From assembly GCA_045577415.1 (NCBI GenBank), contig JAZNII010000002.1, positions 1 to 64,000 of the forward strand: 64,000 bases of DNA, in the 5' to 3' direction. Position 1 is the first letter of the stretch; each line of letters starts with the position of its first letter. Under the pieces are notes generated by a model, which worked only from the letters and a program-made list of their open reading frames with translations, made no database searches and was not told where the DNA came from. Made by a program: the position numbers and the translations under genes. This DNA is from SVTX01 sp045577415 (GTDB taxonomy: Bacteria > Bacillota > Clostridia > Oscillospirales > CAG-272). This document shows, piece after piece, positions 52,524 to 61,804 of this stretch.

Positions 52524-53408
52524 TTATATCAAATCAAGCTCTTTCATAATAGCCACGAGCTTTTCTTCGTGGTCGGGTTCCATTTCGGTGAGGGGGAGAC
52601 GAAGCTCGTTAGTGCAGAATCCCATGTGTGACATCGCGCACTTAACGGGTATGGGGTTGACCTCGGAAAAGAGGGCGCTGATGAATGGCAAAAGCTCGAG
52701 CTGAGCCTGGACAGCTTCCGTATGTCTGCCCTCGAAGAAATCGTGACATATCTTGCTTGTAGCGCGGGGCATGGGATTGGAGAGAACCGAAATAACGCCC
52801 TTACCGCCAAGAGAAAGGATAGGAGTGATCTGGTCGTCGTTACCCGAATAAATATCCATTTTGTCGCCAACGAGATGTGCAAGCTCGGCGATCTGGGAGA
52901 TGTTGCCGCTTGCCTCCTTGATAGCCACAATGTTGGGGTGTTCGGCAAGCTTTGCCGCGGTGGCAGGGAGAATATTGCATCCTGTTCTTGAGGGAACATT
53001 GTAGAGAATGATCGGAATATCGGATGCGTCGGCGATAGATGTGAACATCTTGACAAGACCGTTCTGAGTCGCTTTGTTATAGTAGGGAGTAACAACAAGA
53101 GCTGCGTCAGCCCCAGCCTCAGCCGCGTGCTTTGTCAGCCAGATAGCGTATGCGGTGTCGTTTGAGCCTGTGCCTGCGATAACGGGGACTCTGCCCGCTA
53201 CGGTATCAACGCAGAACTTTATAGCGTCCTTGTGTTCGTCATCCGAGAGGGTTGAAGCCTCGCCCGTAGTTCCGCAGACAACGATAGCGTCAATGCCCTC
53301 GTCGATCTGCCAATTTATAAGTTTTTCAAAGCTTTCGTAGTCGATCTTGTCATCCTTCATAGGAGTAATTATAGCGGTTGCCGCGCCTGTGAAAATGGTT
53401 TTTTTCAT
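52524..53408 (-). CDS. dapA: 4-hydroxy-tetrahydrodipicolinate synthase
   Basis: 294 residues. GTTGEASTL, Tyr in LYNVPSRTG and the Schiff-base Lys in VAIKEASGN mark the active site. It condenses pyruvate with aspartate semialdehyde. First gene behind the lysine riboswitch and terminator. Confidence 0.96.
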   Translation of the reverse strand: MKKTIFTGAATAIITPMKDDKIDYESFEKLINWQIDEGIDAIVVCGTTGEASTLSDDEHKDAIKFCVDTVAGRVPVIAGTGSNDTAYAIWLTKHAAEAGADAALVVTPYYNKATQNGLVKMFTSIADASDIPIILYNVPSRTGCNILPATAAKLAEHPNIVAIKEASGNISQIAELAHLVGDKMDIYSGNDDQITPILSLGGKGVISVLSNPMPRATSKICHDFFEGRHTEAVQAQLELLPFISALFSEVNPIPVKCAMSHMGFCTNELRLPLTEMEPDHEEKLVAIMKELDLI

Positions 53409-53490
53409 GATTTATGTTCCTCCGAAAAAATATACTGAAATAAAAATATGGCAGAGAAGTGCCTCTCCGCCGTCCGAATACTTTCGTTTC

Positions 53491-53516
53491 AACAAAAAAC
53501 AGCCGTATACACGGCT
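53491..53516 (-). terminator. Riboswitch-controlled terminator before dapA
   Basis: On the minus strand AGCCGT and ACGGCT form the stem with loop GTAT, followed by six T's. It lies at the 3' end of the lysine riboswitch and about 80 nt before dapA, as expected for the expression platform. Confidence 0.85.
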
Positions 53517-53526
53517 ATCCTACTGA

Positions 53527-53707
53527 ACCCGAAAGAGTACAGTTGAGATAGCACTCCGCCCGTGTGGGCGACAGCAAAACGGATATTATCCGAGTTGCCA
53601 GAGCCGTTTTGCGCCAAACGGACCCTTCGGCACCCAATCCTTTCGTTTCCGCGATGCCTGCGCAGACTTGACACGGAAATTACTGATATTGCGGTGCGCC
53701 TCTATCA
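53527..53707 (-). promoter_or_regulatory. Lysine riboswitch (L box)
   Basis: On the minus strand the leader begins GATAGAGGCGCACCGC, then AGTAATTTCC, CGAAAGGATTGGGTGCCGAAGG, and ends GGGCGGAGTGCTATC. The conserved AGAGGNGC..., AGTA and GCCGAAG blocks and the closing P1 helix (GATAG/CTATC) identify the class. Lysine binding would favour the downstream terminator and shut off dapA-dapB-lysA. Confidence 0.9.
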
Positions 53708-53718
53708 TTCTTTTTTGT

Positions 53719-53747
53719 AGTATATCACAAACCGCTTTATTTGTCAA
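53719..53747 (-). promoter_or_regulatory. Promoter of the lysine operon
   Basis: On the minus strand TTGACA (53747-53742), 17 bp, TATACT (53724-53719), shortly before the riboswitch P1 helix. Confidence 0.85.
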
Positions 53748-53826
53748 TAGAATATAAGGATTTTAAGAGTATTTTTTATAGGATTTTATATTTTTTTAAT
53801 ATTTTTGAATTATTTTCAAAAAACTA

Positions 53827-53855
53827 TTGACTTTCACGCTTTACCGTGGTAAAAT
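53827..53855 (+). promoter_or_regulatory. Promoter and probable HisR/YerC operator of the his operon
   Basis: TTGACT at 53827-53832, 17 bp, TAAAAT at 53850-53855. TTTACC-GT-GGTAAA (53840-53853) is an inverted repeat that overlaps the spacer and -10 box. TrpR-like YerC proteins next to his genes are described as histidine-biosynthesis repressors in Firmicutes; this palindrome is the natural binding site. Confidence 0.65.
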
Positions 53856-53913
53856 GATAAAGTGTTTAATCGAGTCCCACATCTTTTGATTCAGAATTAA
53901 GGAGAATTTTTTG

Positions 53914-54198
53914 ATGAGACCAAATATTACAGAAGAAAACCGCGCCTTGTTTGAGGCGGTGCTTTCCCTTGAGAGCTTTGAGGAGTGTGCAGCGTTTTTC
54001 GAAGATATATGCACTATCAAGGAGCTTCAGGATCTTTCGCAGAGACTTTCGGTTGCCGAGATGCTAAATGATGGGGAAAAGTATCAAGCCATTGAAGAAA
54101 GAACGGGTGCCAGCACTGCCACCATCAGTCGAGTTAATAAGTGCCTCAATTACGGCAGCGGCGGATACCGCGCGGTGCTTGAAAAAATGAAAGCGTAA
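53914..54198 (+). CDS. yerC: TrpR-like regulator YerC (HisR type)
   Basis: 94 residues from ATG 53914, 9 nt after AAGGAG. It is a small TrpR-fold protein: TIKELQDLSQRLSVAEML, then the helix-turn-helix in YQAIEERTGASTATISRVNK. As first gene of the his operon it probably represses the operon when histidine is plentiful. The palindrome at 53840-53853 suggests autoregulation. Confidence 0.85.
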   Translation: MRPNITEENRALFEAVLSLESFEECAAFFEDICTIKELQDLSQRLSVAEMLNDGEKYQAIEERTGASTATISRVNKCLNYGSGGYRAVLEKMKA

Positions 54199-54229
54199 AA
54201 ATAAGACGATTATCGAAAGGAAGAATTTT

Positions 54230-55312
54230 ATGAAATTCACCCAAACGGGAAGTCGTGGCAGCGAGAGCGCTGTATATGCTCTAAAGAGCCTATACGAGAG
54301 CTACGGCTATTCCCAATATAAAATGAGCAAATTCGAGGAATACGAGCTTTACGTCAGAAACAAAAGCTTTCTCGTATCCGATCATATAATCACGTTTACC
54401 GACGTTGGCGGCTCGCTTATGGCTCTGAAGCCCGACGTAACGCTATCGATCGTAAAGAACAGTCCCGAAAGTGAGCAGGGAGTTCGCAAGGTATACTACA
54501 ACGAGAACGTTTACCGCGTGCCTAAAGGAGCGTTGTCCTTTAAGGAGATCATGCAAGCGGGACTTGAATGTATTGGCGAGATCGATAAATATTCGGTTGC
54601 CGAGGTCTTGACCTTGGCTCGTAAAAGCCTTGAAAGCGTTTCGCAGGACTACGTGCTTGATGTGTCGCACATGGGCATTATTTCCGCGTTGGTGGACGAG
54701 ACGGGACTTTCCGCAAGAGGGAAGGAAGCTCTGATCGATCGTATCGGCGAGAAGAATATTCACGGCATCGACGCGCTCTGCCAAGCCGAGGGTAAGGATG
54801 CGGAGACGCTTAAGCGGCTCATAGCCATAAAGGGCGATCCTGAGGAGATGCTTGAGATACTAAAGGATACCGCCTGCTACCAAGATGCATTGGAGCTTGC
54901 CGAGATACTTTCTGCGGTAGGCGGCAGAGTTAGAGTTGATTTTTCTGTTACCGACGATACGAGCTATTATAGTGGCATTGTTTTCAAAGGCTTTGTCAAG
55001 GGGATACCCACAAGCGTGCTTTCGGGCGGTCGCTACGACAAGCTCATGAGTAAGATGGGAAAAGCGTCGGGAGCTATCGGATTTGCTGTCTATCTTGATC
55101 TTTTAGGCGAGCTTGAAACCGAAGTTAAGGAATACGACGGAGACGTTCTGATCCTTTACGACGGAGATACCGACGCAAAAAAGCTTCTGTCCCTTACCGA
55201 TACTCTGACAGGCGAGGGCAAGAGCGTTTCAACGCGCAAAACGGTTCCCGAAAGACTGAAATACAAGGAAACTATTGATTTGAGGGAGGGCGACAAGAAT
55301 GGAAATGCTTAA
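54230..55312 (+). CDS. hisZ: ATP phosphoribosyltransferase regulatory subunit
   Basis: 360 residues related to histidyl-tRNA synthetase: ALKPDVTLSIVKN, YYNENVYR and GGRYDKLMSKMG are the HisZ/HisRS-like motifs. The catalytic and anticodon-binding parts of HisRS are missing. It forms a complex with short HisG and makes it sensitive to histidine. It overlaps hisG by 14 nt, fitting equal subunit supply. Confidence 0.93.
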   Translation: MKFTQTGSRGSESAVYALKSLYESYGYSQYKMSKFEEYELYVRNKSFLVSDHIITFTDVGGSLMALKPDVTLSIVKNSPESEQGVRKVYYNENVYRVPKGALSFKEIMQAGLECIGEIDKYSVAEVLTLARKSLESVSQDYVLDVSHMGIISALVDETGLSARGKEALIDRIGEKNIHGIDALCQAEGKDAETLKRLIAIKGDPEEMLEILKDTACYQDALELAEILSAVGGRVRVDFSVTDDTSYYSGIVFKGFVKGIPTSVLSGGRYDKLMSKMGKASGAIGFAVYLDLLGELETEVKEYDGDVLILYDGDTDAKKLLSLTDTLTGEGKSVSTRKTVPERLKYKETIDLREGDKNGNA

Positions 55313-55925
55313 CGTTGCGCTCCCCAAGGGAAGACTTGGCGAAAAGGTCTATGATATGTTTGAATCTGCGGGCTTTGAGTGTCCGAGCATCAAGGAGGTC
55401 AACCGAAAGCTGACCTTTGAAAACGCAGAAAAAGGGATAAGATACTTTTGGGTCAAGCCATCCGACGTAGCTATTTACGTCGAGAGAGGAGCGGCAGACA
55501 TCGGTGTTGCGGGCAAGGACATTCTGCTTGAATACGAGCCTGAGATATACGAGCTGCTTGATCTGAATATCGGCATGTGCCGTATGGCAGTGGCGGCCCC
55601 GAAAGGATTTAGAGATAACACCGCGCGTCCGCTCAAAGTAGCGACCAAATTTGCGAACATTGCCAACGACCATTACTCGTCGCAGGGCAGAGAGATAGAT
55701 ATTATCCATCTCAACGGCTCTATCGAGTTAGCTCCCATTCTGGGACTTTCCGACGTTATCGTTGATATAGTCGAGACGGGAAAGACGCTTATTGAAAACG
55801 GTCTTGAAGTCTACGAGGAGATAGTTCCCATAAGCGCAAGACTTATCGCAAACAAGTCAAGCTCAAAGTTCAAGGGCGAGATGATAGACAAAGTAGTACG
55901 TTCGCTTGCGGAGCAAGTGAAATGA
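55299..55925 (+). CDS. hisG: ATP phosphoribosyltransferase, short form
   Basis: 208 residues, the short form that lacks the C-terminal regulatory domain and needs HisZ. Motifs LPKGRLGEKV, GVAGKDILLE and DIVETGKTLIENGL are typical. It catalyses the first committed step from PRPP and ATP. Confidence 0.95.
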   Translation: MEMLNVALPKGRLGEKVYDMFESAGFECPSIKEVNRKLTFENAEKGIRYFWVKPSDVAIYVERGAADIGVAGKDILLEYEPEIYELLDLNIGMCRMAVAAPKGFRDNTARPLKVATKFANIANDHYSSQGREIDIIHLNGSIELAPILGLSDVIVDIVETGKTLIENGLEVYEEIVPISARLIANKSSSKFKGEMIDKVVRSLAEQVK

Positions 55926-55935
55926 GGTTTTAGTT

Positions 55936-57216
55936 ATGATTAAGATTTTTAAATACGGTGAGGTTAAGGACGACGAGATCTTTGCTCGATTTGAACCTAC
56001 CGTCAGTGTTGAAGGCGTGGTCGCCGATATAATCAAGAACGTCAGAGAACGTGGCGACGCGGCGCTTTTCGAGTACTGCGAGAGATTTGACAAGGCAAAG
56101 TTGGAAAGTCTTTTAGTCAGCGAAAGAGAGATCGATGAGGCGGTGGCGCAGGTCGAGCCTGAATTTCTTGAAATTCTCAAAAAGGCGGCGGCAAACATCC
56201 GCAAGTTCCACAAGAGACAGGTCAGAAACAGCTTTATTATAAACGACTCTGACGGCATCGTTATCGGTCAGAAGGTAATTCCCGTAGATAGAGCGGGGCT
56301 TTATGTTCCCGGTGGCACGGCGGCATATCCTTCAACCGTTCTGATGGATTCTATCCCTGCAAAGATTGCGGGTGTCAGGGAGGTCGTTATGGTGACACCT
56401 CCTGGTAAGGACGGAAAGGTCAATCCCGTTATTCTGGCGGCGGCAAGGATCGCGGGAATTGATAAGATATTCAAGGTCGGCGGCGCTCAGGCGGTCGCGG
56501 CATTGGCTTACGGTACCGAGAGCATTCCCAAGGTCGACAAGATAGTAGGACCGGGTAACGCTTACGTTGCCGAGGCGAAAAAGCAGGTATTTGGTGTGGT
56601 CTCTATCGATATGATCGCAGGCCCCAGTGAGATACTTGTAGTCGCAGACGGCAAGAGCAACCCCAAATTCGTAGCGGCAGATCTGCTTTCCCAAGCCGAG
56701 CATGACAGGATGGCGAGTGCGGTGCTTGTTACCGACAGTCAAGAGCTTGCCGAGGCGGTTTCCAGTGAGCTTGAAATACAGATACCAAAGCTTCAGAGAG
56801 CCGAGATCGCGCGAGAGTCGATCGACAAGAACGGCAAGATAATAGTTGCTCCCGATTTGATGTGCGCTATCGACATAGCAAATGAGATAGCTCCCGAGCA
56901 TCTTGAGCTTTGCGTTGACAATCCCTTTGATTATCTCGATAAGATCCGTCACGCGGGTTCGATATTTATGGGCAGATACTGTCCCGAGGCGCTCGGAGAC
57001 TATTTCGCAGGTCCCAACCACACCCTGCCCACAAGCGGCACGGCGAAGTTTTCAAGCCCCTTGTCGGTGGACGATTTCGTAAAAAAGACCCAATACACCT
57101 ACTACACCCGTGACGCGCTTGCGAAGGTCGCAAAGGACGTTGCTTTCTTCGCTAACAAAGAAGGACTTGGCGCACACGCCAAGAGTGCTGTCGTAAGATT
57201 TGAGGAAAATGAGTAA
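55936..57216 (+). CDS. hisD: Histidinol dehydrogenase
   Basis: 426 residues. YVPGGTAAYPSTVLM, GPGNAYVAEAK, IAGPSEILV, the zinc ligands in SQAEHD and the final GPNHTLPTSGTA are all present. It performs the last two oxidations of the pathway. It begins 10 nt after hisG. Confidence 0.95.
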   Translation: MIKIFKYGEVKDDEIFARFEPTVSVEGVVADIIKNVRERGDAALFEYCERFDKAKLESLLVSEREIDEAVAQVEPEFLEILKKAAANIRKFHKRQVRNSFIINDSDGIVIGQKVIPVDRAGLYVPGGTAAYPSTVLMDSIPAKIAGVREVVMVTPPGKDGKVNPVILAAARIAGIDKIFKVGGAQAVAALAYGTESIPKVDKIVGPGNAYVAEAKKQVFGVVSIDMIAGPSEILVVADGKSNPKFVAADLLSQAEHDRMASAVLVTDSQELAEAVSSELEIQIPKLQRAEIARESIDKNGKIIVAPDLMCAIDIANEIAPEHLELCVDNPFDYLDKIRHAGSIFMGRYCPEALGDYFAGPNHTLPTSGTAKFSSPLSVDDFVKKTQYTYYTRDALAKVAKDVAFFANKEGLGAHAKSAVVRFEENE

Positions 57217-58273
57217 TTTTTTAAGCAAAAAATACGCGGCTCTCACCCCATACACTCCGGGAGAGCAGCCAAAAGAGAGAAAATATAACAAATTGAATAC
57301 CAACGAGTCGCCCTTTCCACCGTCGGAGAAGGCGATAGCGGCGGCTATGACGGCGGCGAAAGATCTACAGCTTTATTCCGACCCCGAGGCGAAAAAGCTT
57401 TGCGAAAAGCTCGCGGAGGTCTGCGGTGTCATGCCCGACTGCGTGCTTCCCACCAACGGCTCGGACGAGATATTGAATTTCGCATTTATGGCGTTCTGCG
57501 ACGAGGAGCATCCCGCGGTCTTTGCCGATATTACTTACGGCTTTTACAGCGTTTTTGCCGAGCTGAACAGAGTACCTTACGTCATAAAGCCTCTGCGCGA
57601 TGATTTCTCCATTGACGTGGATGATTATTGTACTACAGACGGCACGGTGTTTATCGCTAATCCTAACGCGCCCACGGGAATTTTGCTCTCTCTTGACGAG
57701 ATCGAGAAAATAGTTGCGTCGAATCCCAACCGAGTGGTAGTCATTGACGAGGCTTACGTTGATTTCGGCGGCGAGAGTGCTATTCCGTTGACTAAAAAAT
57801 ATAAAAATCTGCTTGTGACCCAGACCTTTTCGAAGTCACGTTCTATGGCGGGCGCAAGACTTGGATTTGGCGTTGCCTGTCCCGAGCTGATAGCTGATTT
57901 GAATACAATAAAGTATTCAACAAACCCGTACAACGTCAATTCTATGACCATGGCGGCGGGAATCGGTGTGCTTTGCGACGAGGAATATACGCGTGCAAAC
58001 TGCAAAACGGTTATGGAGAACCGCGAGTGGACGGCCTCAGAGCTTAAAAAGCTTGGTTTTGAGATGACCGACTCCAAGGCGAACTTTATTTTTGCCAAGA
58101 GTGACAAGATCGACGGCGGCGAGCTTTACTCAAGATTGCGCGAGCAAGGAATATTGGTGCGACATTTTACAAAGGACAAGATCGCGCAGTACAACCGCAT
58201 CACTGTCGGCTCGCGCGAGCAGATGACAGAGCTTGTTGACGCAATTTTCCAAATACTGGAGGAAACAAAATGA
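57209..58273 (+). CDS. hisC: Histidinol-phosphate aminotransferase
   Basis: 354 residues from ATG 57209, preceded by TGAGGA inside the hisD end (8-nt overlap); a TTG at 57200 is less likely. LNTNESPFPPS, NGSDEILN, NPNAPTG and the PLP Lys in QTFSKSRSMAGARLG identify the class-I fold aminotransferase. It converts imidazole-acetol phosphate to histidinol phosphate. Confidence 0.94.
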   Translation: MSNFLSKKYAALTPYTPGEQPKERKYNKLNTNESPFPPSEKAIAAAMTAAKDLQLYSDPEAKKLCEKLAEVCGVMPDCVLPTNGSDEILNFAFMAFCDEEHPAVFADITYGFYSVFAELNRVPYVIKPLRDDFSIDVDDYCTTDGTVFIANPNAPTGILLSLDEIEKIVASNPNRVVVIDEAYVDFGGESAIPLTKKYKNLLVTQTFSKSRSMAGARLGFGVACPELIADLNTIKYSTNPYNVNSMTMAAGIGVLCDEEYTRANCKTVMENREWTASELKKLGFEMTDSKANFIFAKSDKIDGGELYSRLREQGILVRHFTKDKIAQYNRITVGSREQMTELVDAIFQILEETK

Positions 58274-58857
58274 GAACTTATGAAATTAATCGCAAAACCG
58301 CGGAGACCGATATAAAATTGAGTTTGAACCTTGACGGCTCGGGCAGAAGTGAGATTCAGAGCGGTTGCGGATTTCTTGACCACATGCTGACACTTTTCGC
58401 ATCCCACGGTCGCTTTGACCTCTCGGTGAAATGTGTTGGCGACACTCAGGTGGACTACCACCACACGGTTGAGGACATTGGCATTTGTCTCGGCAAGGCA
58501 TTTTCCGAGGCACTTGGCGATAAAAAGGGAATCGAGCGCTACGGTTCGATGATTCTTCCTATGGACGAGGCGCTTATCCTCTGCGCCGTTGATTTTTCGG
58601 GCAGAGATCTTCTGAATTTTGACGTTGAGATACCCTCCGTTAAGGTTGGCGACTTTGACACGGAGTTAGTTGAGGAATTTTGGCTTGCGTTCACAAGGCA
58701 GGCAAATTGCACGCTTCACTTTAAGAAGCTTGCGGGCAAAAATTCCCACCACATAATCGAAGGCGCGTTCAAGGCGGCGGCGAGAGCCTTCAAGGCGGCG
58801 GTGAAGATCGACCCCGAGAGAGCCGATGAGATACCGTCCACGAAAGGGGTACTCTGA
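58270..58857 (+). CDS. hisB: Imidazoleglycerol-phosphate dehydratase
   Basis: 195 residues, the monofunctional dehydratase without the phosphatase domain. The metal-binding motifs are DYHHTVEDIG and NSHHIIE. It overlaps hisC by 4 nt and hisH by 1 nt. No histidinol phosphatase gene (hisJ or hisN) is seen in the operon, so that step must be encoded elsewhere. Confidence 0.95.
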   Translation: MRTYEINRKTAETDIKLSLNLDGSGRSEIQSGCGFLDHMLTLFASHGRFDLSVKCVGDTQVDYHHTVEDIGICLGKAFSEALGDKKGIERYGSMILPMDEALILCAVDFSGRDLLNFDVEIPSVKVGDFDTELVEEFWLAFTRQANCTLHFKKLAGKNSHHIIEGAFKAAARAFKAAVKIDPERADEIPSTKGVL

Positions 58858-59468
58858 TGGTCGCTATCATTGATTACGGCGTGGGAAATCTCTTTTCCCT
58901 CAAAAGCTCATTTGCGGCTATCGGTGAGGATGCTATCGTTACCGACGACCCCGAAAAGCTGAGAGCAGCCGACCGTCTTATCCTCCCCGGCGTCGGTGCA
59001 TTTGGCGACGCAGCGGAGAAGCTTCGCGAGAGCGGTCTTGATAAAATTTTGATACAAGAGGTTGAGAAAGGCAAACCTTTGATGGGTATTTGTCTGGGTA
59101 TGCAGATGTTGCTTGACCGCAGCTTTGAGTACGGCGAGCATCAGGGACTGGGACTGATTTCGGGTGATATAAGACCTATTTCCGATGTCATTCCCGAAAA
59201 TCTCCCCATTCCTCAGATCGGTTGGAACGCCTTGAGGATAAAGGGCGAAAAGCATCCGATCTTCAAGTACGTAAATGACGGAGACTGCGTTTATTTCGTT
59301 CATTCTTACTACGGTACGGATTGCGACGAGAGCGTTATCGCCGATACCGAATACGGCGCATATCTCACGGCGGCAGTGGCGCGCGGGAATGTTTGCGGAT
59401 GTCAGTTCCATCCCGAAAAGAGCGGGAAAGTGGGACTTAATATTTTAAAAGCATTTTGCGAGATGTAA
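58857..59468 (+). CDS. hisH: Imidazole glycerol phosphate synthase, glutaminase subunit
   Basis: 203 residues, class-I amidotransferase: nucleophile Cys in MGICLGMQ, His and Glu in CQFHPEKSG. It releases ammonia from glutamine and passes it to HisF. Confidence 0.95.
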   Translation: MVAIIDYGVGNLFSLKSSFAAIGEDAIVTDDPEKLRAADRLILPGVGAFGDAAEKLRESGLDKILIQEVEKGKPLMGICLGMQMLLDRSFEYGEHQGLGLISGDIRPISDVIPENLPIPQIGWNALRIKGEKHPIFKYVNDGDCVYFVHSYYGTDCDESVIADTEYGAYLTAAVARGNVCGCQFHPEKSGKVGLNILKAFCEM

Positions 59469-59490
59469 TTCAAATCGAAAGGTATAAATT

Positions 59491-60210
59491 ATGTTAATTT
59501 TCCCTGCGATCGACCTTTACGGCGGCAAAGCAGTTCGTCTCTTTAAGGGCGATTATGAACAAATGACGATTTATAGCGACGATCCGCTTTCGGTGGCTCG
59601 CGATTTTGAAAAAAAAGGTGCTAAATGGGTACATTTAGTCGATCTTGAGGGCGCAAAGCTTGGCACTACGCCAAACATCGGTGTGGTGGAAAGTATTGCT
59701 CGTGAGACCACGCTGAATTGCGAGATTGGCGGCGGCATACGCAATATGGAGACCGTGGAGAAATATTTCGGGGCAGGTGTCAGCCGAGTAATTCTCGGCA
59801 CGGCGGCAGTGACCGACGAGGCCTTTCTCTGTGCGGCGGTGGCGAAATTCGGAGAGAAGATCGCCGTTGGAGCCGACATAAAGGACGAAAAGATAGCAAT
59901 TAAGGGTTGGACCCAAAAAAGTCAATACGATGCCTTTGATTTCTGTGAAAAAATGCAAAAGCTTGGCGTCAAGACCATAATCTGCACCGATATTTCCAAG
60001 GACGGAGCTATGAAGGGCGCAAATCACGCGCTGTATCGAGAGCTTTCCAAGACATTTGATATGCAGATAGTGGCGTCGGGCGGAGTTTCGTCAATGGATG
60101 ACGTTAAAAAGCTTGCTTCTCTTGACATTTACGGTGCCATCATCGGAAAGGCATACTACACGGGTGCGATCGATCTTTTTGAAGCGGTATCCGAGGCGCA
60201 AAAGTTATAA
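59491..60210 (+). CDS. hisA: Phosphoribosylformimino-AICAR-phosphate isomerase
   Basis: 239 residues, a TIM barrel with two phosphate-binding half-barrels. The catalytic Asp in FPAIDLYGG and the second Asp in CTDISKDGAMKG are conserved. It isomerises ProFAR to PRFAR, the substrate of HisHF. Confidence 0.95.
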   Translation: MLIFPAIDLYGGKAVRLFKGDYEQMTIYSDDPLSVARDFEKKGAKWVHLVDLEGAKLGTTPNIGVVESIARETTLNCEIGGGIRNMETVEKYFGAGVSRVILGTAAVTDEAFLCAAVAKFGEKIAVGADIKDEKIAIKGWTQKSQYDAFDFCEKMQKLGVKTIICTDISKDGAMKGANHALYRELSKTFDMQIVASGGVSSMDDVKKLASLDIYGAIIGKAYYTGAIDLFEAVSEAQKL

Positions 60211-60227
60211 TTTTTTGAGGTGTAAAT

Positions 60228-60986
60228 ATGATAACGAAAAGAATCATCCCTTGCCTTGACGTACGCGACGGCAGGGTAGTAAAGGGAGTTAATTTCAGGG
60301 GACTTTGCGACGTTTCCTCTCCTGTGGAGTTGGCTAAATATTATAGCGACAACGGCGCTGACGAGCTTGTCTTTTATGATATAACCGCGTCAAGTGAGGG
60401 CAGACAGATCTTTACCGACATTCTCACCGAGGTGGCAAGCACCATATTCATTCCTCTGACGGTTGGTGGCGGAATAAACACTCTTGAGGACTTTGACCGA
60501 GTGCTTAAATGCGGCGCAGACAAGGTAAGCGTCAATTCGGGCGCTATCCGCAATCCAAGTCTTATAGACGAGGCGGCAAAGAGATACGGCAATCAGTGCG
60601 TGGTCATTTCCGCAGACGTCAAGCGCGTTGATAAGGTTTTCCGCGTTTACGCCAAGGGCGGTCGCGAGAATACGGGTAAGGAGGCTATCTCTTGGATAAA
60701 GGAATGCGTTGAGCGAGGAGCAGGCGAGGTCGTTCTCAACTCTATCGACACAGATGGAGTTAAGGCGGGCTTTGATCTTGAAATGCTCCGCGAGGTCTGC
60801 GATGCCGTAAAAGTTCCCGTGATCGCATCGGGCGGCGCGGGCTGTGGCGAGGACTTTGTCCGTCTCTTTAAAAAGATCCCCGAATGCTCCGCAGGTCTTG
60901 CGGCTTCTATCTTCCATTTCGGCGAGGTGGAAATAAAGGATCTCAAACGCCAGCTGGCAGACAACGGCATTTCGGTAAGATTATAA
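60228..60986 (+). CDS. hisF: Imidazole glycerol phosphate synthase, cyclase subunit
   Basis: 252 residues. Asp11 in IPCLDVRDGRVVKG and Asp in NSIDTDGVKAG are the catalytic pair. Together with HisH it forms imidazole glycerol phosphate and AICAR. It is homologous to hisA, its neighbour. Confidence 0.95.
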   Translation: MITKRIIPCLDVRDGRVVKGVNFRGLCDVSSPVELAKYYSDNGADELVFYDITASSEGRQIFTDILTEVASTIFIPLTVGGGINTLEDFDRVLKCGADKVSVNSGAIRNPSLIDEAAKRYGNQCVVISADVKRVDKVFRVYAKGGRENTGKEAISWIKECVERGAGEVVLNSIDTDGVKAGFDLEMLREVCDAVKVPVIASGGAGCGEDFVRLFKKIPECSAGLAASIFHFGEVEIKDLKRQLADNGISVRL

Positions 60987-61002
60987 GAAAGGACGACACA
61001 AT

Positions 61003-61659
61003 ATGATAAACATAGACGAACTTAAATTCGACGAAAAGGGGCTTATCCCCGCAGTTGTAATTGACAACAAGACGAAAAAGCTGCTGACCCTTGCGTATAT
61101 GAGCCGTGAGAGCCTTGAAATATCTATGGAAAAGGGTCTGACCTGCTTTTATAGCCGTTCCCGTCAGGAGCTTTGGCTAAAAGGCGAGACCAGTGGCAAT
61201 TATCAGCACATCGTGTCCATAACCGCAGACTGCGACAAGGACGCGCTTGAGGTAATAGTCGAGCCTGACGGCCCAGCATGCCACACGGGAAGCTTTTCTT
61301 GCTTTGAAAATCCCCTGTGGGAGTGCGAGGATATTGCTAACAAGCAGTTTTCACTTGACGGTCTGATGTCGCTTATCGAGGGCAGAAAGACCGAGAAAAA
61401 AGAAGGCTCCTATACCACCTACCTCTTTGAGAAGGGAATAGATAAGATCCTCAAAAAGGTGGGTGAGGAGTGTACCGAAGTCATTATCGCGGGCAAGGCA
61501 GATGACAAGGCAGAGACTGTCTACGAGATCTCCGATCTCGTTTATCATGTTCTCGTCCTTATGGTCCAGATGGGCATTTCCATCGACGACATTAAGCAGG
61601 AGCTTGCGTCCCGCCAAGTTATCGACCACAAGGTCAAGCAAGAGAAAATGACGAAATAA
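61003..61659 (+). CDS. hisI: Bifunctional phosphoribosyl-AMP cyclohydrolase / phosphoribosyl-ATP pyrophosphatase
   Basis: 218 residues, a HisI-HisE fusion. The first half has the HisI motifs SRSRQELWLKGETSGN, DCDKDAL and PACHTG. The second half has HisE: KILKKVGEECTEVIIAGK. It performs steps two and three of the pathway and ends the operon. Confidence 0.95.
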   Translation: MINIDELKFDEKGLIPAVVIDNKTKKLLTLAYMSRESLEISMEKGLTCFYSRSRQELWLKGETSGNYQHIVSITADCDKDALEVIVEPDGPACHTGSFSCFENPLWECEDIANKQFSLDGLMSLIEGRKTEKKEGSYTTYLFEKGIDKILKKVGEECTEVIIAGKADDKAETVYEISDLVYHVLVLMVQMGISIDDIKQELASRQVIDHKVKQEKMTK

Positions 61660-61668
61660 AAGAATTAT

Positions 61669-61720
61669 TATAGGGGGAAGGGCGAAACTTTTTTCAAAAA
61701 GTTTCCCCCTTCCCCCTATA
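61669..61720 (+). terminator. Long hairpin at the end of the his operon
   Basis: TATAGGGGGAAGGG and CCCTTCCCCCTATA pair around an inner AAACTTTTTT/AAAAAGTTT stem. It starts about 10 nt after the hisIE stop and lies before the convergent lipoprotein gene. Confidence 0.8.
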
Positions 61721-61804
61721 ACCCCCAACCCACTTCTAAAATTTCAAAAAAATTGGTTGGTTTTGGGTGTTTGTTTATCCTTTGACGGGAGTTTTGTTTG
61801 GTCG

